Assembly: GCA_922989275.2 (NCBI GenBank)
Contig: OV277861.1
Span: 24,086,479 to 24,150,478 of the forward strand
DNA: 64,000 bases
Origin: Gari tellinella
Taxonomy: Eukaryota > Mollusca > Bivalvia > Cardiida > Psammobiidae
Direction of reading: 5' to 3'
Position 1 is the stretch's first letter. The number at the start of each line of letters is the position of its first letter. The notes under the pieces were generated by a model. The model saw nothing but the letters and a program-made list of their open reading frames with translations. It had not been told where the DNA came from and ran no database searches. This document shows, piece by piece, positions 58,601 through 64,000 of the stretch. The position numbers and the translations under genes were made by a program.

Positions 58601-61600
58601 CTTAGACGCATTTTATTTCACTTAATGTAGACTACTAGTGCATATTGTAACAAAACACATTGTAAATATAAAGTACAATTCATTGTGAGTAAATCCCAGA
58701 AAAATCATACAAATACAACGAATACAAACGACGTTTTGGTAATTTAACAAGCACCACCCTTGTTCTCAAAACTCACAAATCCGGGTCATATCTGGTCACA
58801 GGTGGTATGGAGGGCCAATCAAGCACCTTGATGTCGTTTTCAGCAAAGAAGTTAAGGGTCACCCGATTGAGTATCTCTGGGAATAGTTGAAGGGGAGGAT
58901 TTATACTCGAGTCCCGCACCTCAGATAGTTCAGGAACTGTGCATGGCTATCGCACAAGAGTGGAATGCCATTCCTCAGCATGTTGATACAGGCTAGTGGA
59001 CTCAATGCACCAGAGATGCCGAGGTTTGGTCAATGTAAGGGGCAGTTATAACTAAACTGTGAATTTTGAGAACAAGGGTTACGCTTGTTAAATAAACATA
59101 ACGTCGTTCGTATTTATTGTATTGTTATGATTTTTGTGGGAGTTACTCACAATGGATTGTACTTTATATTTACAATGTACAATCATGTTTTATAACAATT
59201 ATACTGAGGAAAAAGAAATAAAATGCATCTAAATGCAAGTTTCGTTTCTTTTTGTACTGAGTGTATATATAAGCGTTTGACATATATTTACAAATTACTA
59301 TTTGTAATGCTAAATCTGGTTGCGAGTCTCATTAAAAATAATTCACTAGATTTTGTAAAAACTGTCTTATATGTACTGAAAAACCATATAACACCCTATT
59401 ATTTGGTATTATCTGGCATTCCATGTAGTAACCCGAGACAGGTGTTAAAATAGGTGATACATTCTGATGAGTCCAAACAAGGACGTCTAGTCAACAATAT
59501 ATCATAATAATTTCATGTGACATCAAATATTTCAGCCAGGTTATCTCTTGGTAGTATTCTATATTTTTGTTATGAAAACAAAGAAGCTAAAAACACTGAT
59601 CCTTAACTTGAGCTATATACTATTATACATGTACCTCTATAGTATATATCCCTCTTTGTATATAAAAAAAATCAGAAAAAAGCTTAATTAAATGTTTCGT
59701 CGCTAACTTGAATAATCATTATCATGCAAAATACTTTTTCTTAAGGGACCCGCCATGGCACTCAGACAAGAAGTACAGTCAGGAAGTATGCACTTGAAGG
59801 ATAGACTGAGTATTGAATTTCAACCAGACCTGAAAAGAGGAGCTATCAGATACGGCAATGACTACTTCAGTGCTAAGGTAAAGTCCAAACATACCGCTAG
59901 CTATTAGTATTTAGGATAAATGTTTTGTATCGAGTTTGCAGATTTTGTTTTCAGTTTAACCCTTTCCTCCTTGAAACCTCAAACGGACAATTCTAGTTTT
60001 CAACATAGTCTAGTCCATTTTTGACCTTTTAGAGTTGATTTTTTACAATATATTTCAAAATTACAAACAGTGTAGACCCTGATAAGAGGGCTCCTTAAGG
60101 AGCCCTCTTATCAGGGTATACATTGTTTGCATAGGACAAGTGTACTCCTCCCAGGTACGCTGTTTGCAAATGATGCATATATGTGTGCCTAGGGACTAGA
60201 GTTATGAAAACGTTTAACCCATCCCCATAGCTTGTTTGTAATTTTGAAGACAGAAGACTACTTAAAGCAGGTTGAAAGTAAAGCAGAATGTGCCTTAAGG
60301 CACATTCTGCTTTACTTTCAGCCTTCTTTAAGGTACCCTCAGCTAGGACATAGAAAATATTTCTTTCAGTACATATTCATGACTGAATAAAGTGGAAGTA
60401 TTTTCTCCAGTGGAGGAATAAATTAAAGGCGTTAAAAGTCATATTTATGGGATAATGAGTTAAAGCTAAATTAATTATTAAACCGTTCTGCTAAATCTAA
60501 AAGCTTCTGTGTCAAAGCTCTAATGTGCAAATGGACCTTTCCACTGAGTATGATTTCAGAAATGCAATTGCAGTTAATTACCCATTGTCAGTGTCAAAAC
60601 TCATGTCTCTATTAGCTAAGTGTCTCATTTATAACCCTTAACCAGCAGAAGATTCATGTATAAACTTCTGCATACGACCAACATCTATTGTCTGAAATTT
60701 AGTATAACCTCTCTTATTCTATTAATTATATCATTCTCTCTGAATAACATTGGCTCCAAGAAAAAGGCATACTCCTGTAGGGCAGATTCTTCAAGACCAC
60801 AGTGTAGACCCTGATATGATGGCTCCTTATCAATTAACTGAGGGTTCACATTTTTTTCTTCATAATGCGCAAATGTCACTATTCGCAGGAGAATGTACAA
60901 ATATTTTTATTCTTCCCTTGTTAGCTCACCTGAGCCGAAGGCTCAAGGTGAGCTGTTGTGATCGCCCGTCGTCCGTCTGTCCGTCTGTCCGTCCGTTCAA
61001 ATTTACTTCAAGCGACAACTCCTCTGAAACCGCGAGTCTGAGGAAAAAACTAATTTGCTCACTGTGTTCCTTGGATGCTTCTCTACAGAAATTGTTAAAA
61101 TGAAACTTTAAAGTGGACTAGATCTACTTATTGAAATTTATTAAAAAAAGTGAAAAACTTTAAACAAGTTTTTTGTAAAAAACCACTGTTCCCACACCTT
61201 AGATATTGCATGAATAGTATCTTCTACTAAATCACTTTCAAAATTGTAAAAAATCAAAACCCTAGGATCAAATTTGACTCAACCCTGGCCATATCAGTGC
61301 TTTTTGATGCAGGTCTGACAGTAAAAACTCTCTAATGATCCGTTTTATACAGACGCATTGTATCTTCCAGGCTAAGAAGCTACCCTTATACTAAATGCAA
61401 CATTTTTGCAAACAGTTTGGATCCAGGTCAGATGCCACATAATGCTGCATCTAATCTGGATCTAAACTATTTGCCACTCATTTACATATTTTCTTATATT
61501 AAGAAAATATAAGTTATTATTTTTTACATATTTCACATACAAACATTTGGAGCAGACAACAGTTCAGCATAATAATAGTCATTTCTCTCTGAGACTGTCT

Positions 61601-63524
61601 CCAATTGCATAACTGACCCATAGCTAGCTCTGAACTCAGGTCACTGAGATACATAACAGAAATGAAAGTGATGTCTGCTATTTTATGCTCAAGCACAACT
61701 TAGTTCGAGGCATATTACTTTTGGTCTGTCTGTTTGTTTGTTTGTGTTTTGTTTGTTTGTTTATCTTTCTGTCTATCAGTCCACAATTAATTCTTGGCCA
61801 TAAACAGTATGGATCCAGGTCAGATGCCACATAATGCTGCTTCTAATCTGGATCCAAACTATTTGCCACTCATTTACATATAGTTTCTTATATTTAGAAA
61901 ATGTAAATAATGATATTTATTAACCTATTAACCCATACATATTCTTTTTTTATGTCTTTAATTTATTCTTCCACAGAAGAAAATATTTCACTTTATACAG
62001 TCATTGTTGTCTTTAACAATTGCTTCAAATGACATCTCCTCATATACCGCTGAAAAGATTTCAACCAAACTTTACACGAATGTTCCTTGGGTCAAGTTCT
62101 TTCAAAATTGTTCAAAGAATTAAAAACAATGTAGAACTCTGGTTGCCATGGCAACCAAGTGAAAAAATAAGGAAATCTTAAAAAATCTTCTTGTCTGAAA
62201 CTACAAGGGCCAGATCTTAGACATTTGTCACATAGCATCATCTACAGGTCCTTTATCAAACTACAAACTATGCCCCTGGGGTCAAAATTGGCCCCGCCCA
62301 GGGGGTCACAGTTTAACATAGAGTTATATAGTGAAATTTTCAAATGTCTTCTCCTCTGAAACTAATATGGCCAGAGCTTTGATATCTGGCTTGGTGACAC
62401 TTTTAGATGTCCTATACCAATAAGGTTCAAATGGTTCTGGTCGATTGCATATCATCTACAGGTCCTCTATCAAGTTTGTACAAATTATGCCCCTGGGGTC
62501 AAAATTAGCCCCACTCCGGGGGTCACAGTTTTCATACGTCTTCTTTTCTGAAGCTAATATAGCCAGAGCTTTGATATTCGGCATGGTGTTACTTCTAGAT
62601 GTCCTTTATCTATTTTGTTCAAATGGTTCCAGTCTGTTGCATATGTAGGTCACAGGAGCTAAAAACAGATTTTTTCAATGGAAACTTAAAAAAAATCTTC
62701 TTGTCTAGAACCCTAGTACCCTGATCTTAGATATTTGGAACATAGCATCATCTACAGGTCCTCTATCAAGATTGTTCAAATTATGCCCCTCGGGTAAAAA
62801 ATGACCCCGTCCTGGACTTAAATCATTATCTCCATTTTGATGTACAGCTATTCTCAGGTGAGCGACATATGCCCCATGGGGCTCTTGTTTTTGTATTTCA
62901 AATACAGTTGTACAGTGGCAAATCCAGTAAACACTTTTGTGCTTTAACAATAATGTCCATTGTAAACAGTTTGGACATTAATGATAAATCAGACACAAAG
63001 TAACTGTGTATCTGATCAGGTTCAAAACTGTTTGAGTCAGTTTGACACTTTAAACATTTTTTCAAACCTAGCTGTCATTTTCTGTATTTTATTGAAAATG
63101 GCACTTGCATTTAGTTATGTTTAATCTTTTACCCAATAGCCTGTTTCTAACATTAAAGATAGGTGACCACATAAGCGGGTTAAAGTACAGCAGAATGTGC
63201 CGTTAGGCACATTCTGCTTTACTTTCAACTTTCTTTAAGCTACAATCTGCTAGGGTATAGAAATATTTCTTATGAAACATATTCATGATTGTATAAAATG
63301 TAATTTTTTTTTTAGTGGAGGAATAAATTAAAGGCACAAAAGAGTATTTATGGAGTAATATTTTAATTTGTGCGAAATTAACTTTTTTTCTACTGTATTA
63401 AACCCACACAATTATTGGTAATGTTGTTTTTGTTTTCTTGTAGATGGTTGATTTGCCGTCTATTGTGGAATGTCATAAAACTGTTGATATGAAGACCTTC
63501 TATAAGACATCAGATCTTTCACAG
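55583..63524 (+). CDS. TAF7: TAF7, TFIID subunit 7 (5' part, three exons)
   Basis: TAF7 is the TFIID subunit that binds TAF1 and restrains its acetyltransferase activity; it acts in the nucleus in RNA polymerase II initiation. Coding exons are 55583-55675, 59746-59877 and 63444-63524, all phase 0, giving residues 1-102. They cover most of the conserved TAFII55 N-terminal domain: QQFIMRLP at the start, then QSGSMHLKDRLSIEF, then MVDLPSIVECHKTVDMKTFY followed by KTSDLSQ. These match the family pattern (QFILRLP, VQSG..NLKDRLTIE, LVDLP.VMES.KT.D.KTFYKT.DI.Q). The last donor is CAG|gtaagc and the gene continues past the right edge. Introns are 4.07 and 3.57 kb and repeat-filled. Confidence 0.93.
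55676..56278. other. TAF7 intron 1, simple sequence and unexplained sequence
   Basis: TCTCTCTGTCTG-type tracts at 55790-55935. AGACTCGCTAGTCTCAGGTGA and related CAGGTGA motifs are scattered to 56270. Nothing coding. Confidence 0.4.
56279..56415. repeat. interleaved (pseudoknot-order) inverted repeats
   Basis: Arm a (56279-56306, GTTGCGATATCGTAACTGTA..) pairs with 56335-56362 with one mismatch. Arm b (56307-56327, CTCTAACTCTAGATACAAGG T) pairs with 56395-56415 with one mismatch. The order is a, b, a', b'. Confidence 0.85.
56757..57980 (+). mobile_element. family A MITE interrupted by a 1.04-kb element
   Basis: TTTTAACTCTTTCAGCACC (A left) before the insertion; hairpin GCAAACAGTTTGGATCCTAA with partner and GTATCGACATTTCTTCAGT after it. 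Confidence 0.7.
56787..57830. mobile_element. 1044-bp foldback element with minisatellite arms and 11-bp target duplication
   Basis: AGGCAACTTAG occurs at 56776-56786 and 57831-57841. Left end GGTCCGTCCTAATACCGCAA, right end complement CGGTCCATCCTCATACCGCA. The arms are built of a 20-bp unit (ACCGCAAACCACCTCTAAAT) repeated many times. No transposase. A 9-11 bp duplication fits the Mutator-like superfamily. Confidence 0.82.
57842..58570. other. TAF7 intron 1, mostly unexplained
   Basis: A 29-bp tandem duplication (CCTTTGTTCAAATTC.AAATAGCACC) at about 57976-58032 and a tRNA-like stretch at 58402-58480; nothing coding. Confidence 0.45.
58402..58480 (+). tRNA. tRNA-like remnant (B box only clear)
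   Basis: GGTTCGAATCTC B box with paired CCCGGG..-type arm, a poor A box (TAGCTACGGCG) and a T-run just downstream. Likely a SINE or pseudogene. Confidence 0.3.
58571..59263 (+). mobile_element. Tc1-like element, internally deleted, about 190-bp inverted ends
   Basis: TA duplicates flank CACTCAGTACAAAAAGAAAC and its complement. The end repeats continue for about 190 bp (GTAAATATAAAGTACAAT.CA, CCCTTGTTCTCAAAA). The middle holds a transposase remnant. Confidence 0.88.
58855..58998 (+). pseudogene. Tc1-type transposase C-terminal remnant
   Basis: HPIEYLWE then a stop, then LKGRIYTRVPHLR, then a frameshift into VQELCMAIAQEWNAIPQHV and a stop. This is the (N/H)PIE.LW .. EWN.IPQ signature at the end of Tc1-family DDE transposases. 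The DDE core is deleted; it cannot act. Confidence 0.85.
59264..59745. other. TAF7 intron 1, nothing recognised
   Basis: AT-rich up to the exon 2 acceptor. Confidence 0.45.
59746..59877 (+). CDS. TAF7: TAF7 coding exon 2
   Basis: 44 codons beginning GPAMALRQEVQSGSMHLKDR and ending YFSAK. Acceptor ctttttcttaag, donor AAG|gtaaag. Confidence 0.92.
59956..60217 (-). mobile_element. MITE family E copy, reverse
   Basis: TTAACCCTTTCCTCCTTGAA .. ATGAAAACGTTTAA; hairpin 60063-60128 with GATAAGAGGGCTCCTTAAGG and a matched partner. Shares TTAA with the following B copy. Confidence 0.85.
60214..60463 (-). mobile_element. MITE family B copy, reverse
   Basis: TTAACCCATCCCCATAGCTT .. GGGATAATGAGTTAA; hairpin CAGAATGTGCCTTAAGGCAC. 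Confidence 0.87.
60464..60920. other. TAF7 intron 2, decayed E-like hairpin
   Basis: ACAGTGTAGACCCTGATATG near 60800 is a remnant; the frames here are not genes. Confidence 0.4.
60921..62890 (-). mobile_element. 2-kb hairpin-ended element, uninterrupted inverted copy
   Basis: TTAGCTCACCTGAGCCGAAG .. GCCCCATGGGGCTCTTGTTT. Inverted relative to 41686-47596. It keeps the empty TTAA (61928-61931) where the other copy has the 3.93-kb insertion. Two family A hairpins (about 61408-61475 and 61803-61870) are shared by both copies. Confidence 0.9.
62955..63050. repeat. family A-type hairpin, decayed
   Basis: GTAAACAGTTTGGACATTAA .. TGTATCTGATCAGGTTCAAA ACTGTTTG. Confidence 0.6.
63121..63366 (-). mobile_element. 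MITE family B copy, reverse
   Basis: TTAATCTTTTACCCAATAGC .. TATGGAGTAATATTTTAA; hairpin CAGAATGTGCCGTTAGGCAC. Ends about 80 bp before TAF7 exon 3. Confidence 0.82.
63444..63524 (+). CDS. TAF7: TAF7 coding exon 3
   Basis: 27 codons, MVDLPSIVECHKTVDMKTFY then KTSDLSQ, the strongest TAF7 signature. Acceptor gttttcttgtag, donor CAG|gtaagc. Confidence 0.95.
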
Positions 63525-63650
63525 GTAAGCATGCTATTTTGCTACATGTATTGATATGCATGTACATGTATCAGTGTTGGTTAACAGCAGGGCTCAAGAT
63601 AAGGGGAGTATTTCAAATGACTTCAAATTATCCTAATCTGGAAATCTCTC

Positions 63651-63909
63651 TTAACCCTTTACCCCATAGCCTGTTTCTAGTTTTGTAGACATGTAACCAC
63701 TTAAAGCAGATTGAAAGTAAAGCAGAATGCGCCTTAGGCGCATTCTGCTTTACTTTCAGCCTGCTTTAAACTACCATCTGCCAGAAAATGGAAAATATTT
63801 CTTATGATACATATTCATGACAGTTTTACTGTAAAAAATTGAACTATTTTCATCAGGGGAGGTATAAATTAAAAGCGTTAATAGGTTTATTTATTCGGTA
63901 ATTGGTTAA
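63651..63909 (-). mobile_element. MITE family B copy, reverse
   Basis: TTAACCCTTTACCCCATAGC .. TCGGTAATTGGTTAA; hairpin CAGAATGCGCCTTAGGCGCA. Confidence 0.88.
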
Positions 63910-64000
63910 CCAACCTTTTACACTTAGTTTGTACTAGGGTTTTGTTTTCAATGTATTGACTCACTGTATAACTATAACATCTGACTTCTATTATTTCCCC

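Noticed and set aside
60750..61103. 117-codon plus-strand frame
   Set aside because: Runs into the end hairpin and CCGT run of the 2-kb element; no family resemblance.

Overview
The window is animal nuclear DNA, most likely from a bivalve mollusc. It is AT-rich, its two recognisable genes have short exons with GT-AG introns, and more than half of it is interspersed repeats. Several repeat types are ones I associate with bivalve genomes: elements ending in hairpins with GGTGAGCTAA, elements starting TATGCCCCCGGCATC, and cores with 160-170 bp internal repeats. Placement below 'bivalve' is not possible from the sequence.

Two protein genes are readable and lie head to head. On the minus strand, a NIPA-family magnesium transporter gene has seven coding exons from the ATG at 55289 to the stop at 23245 (505 residues). 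All splice sites are GT-AG and all phases match. On the plus strand, the first three coding exons of TAF7 (TFIID subunit 7) start at 55583, 59746 and 63444, and the gene runs off the right edge. The two start codons are 294 bp apart. The space between them holds a canonical ETS site and a CRE palindrome, so it looks like a shared bidirectional promoter.

From 1 to about 22.9 kb I recognise no protein gene. This part is wall-to-wall miniature inverted-repeat elements (MITEs), foldback elements, degenerate tandem repeats and a 39-bp minisatellite. From 22.9 to 55.3 kb the NIPA exons sit in repeat-filled introns, two of them about 12 kb long. Intron 3 holds a 31-bp satellite array. Intron 2 holds a 2-kb hairpin-ended element that is itself interrupted by a 3.93-kb TTAA-flanked insertion. 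From 55.6 kb on, the TAF7 introns hold a 1.04-kb element with an 11-bp target duplication, a dead Tc1-like element, and a second, inverted and uninterrupted copy of the 2-kb element.

The main unusual feature is the MITE population. About 80 copies fall into families I call A, B and E (TTAA target sites, CCCTT-type ends, piggyBac-like) and C, D and I (TA target sites, CAGT-type ends, pogo/Tc1-like). Families with different ends carry the same near-perfect internal palindromes. A and D share one starting CAAACAG with GATCAGACGCCG. B and C share one built on AAAGCA-GTAAA-CAGAA. Substitutions in one arm are usually matched in the other. Several copies are nested cleanly at TTAA or TA, which proves the target sites and gives a relative order of insertion.
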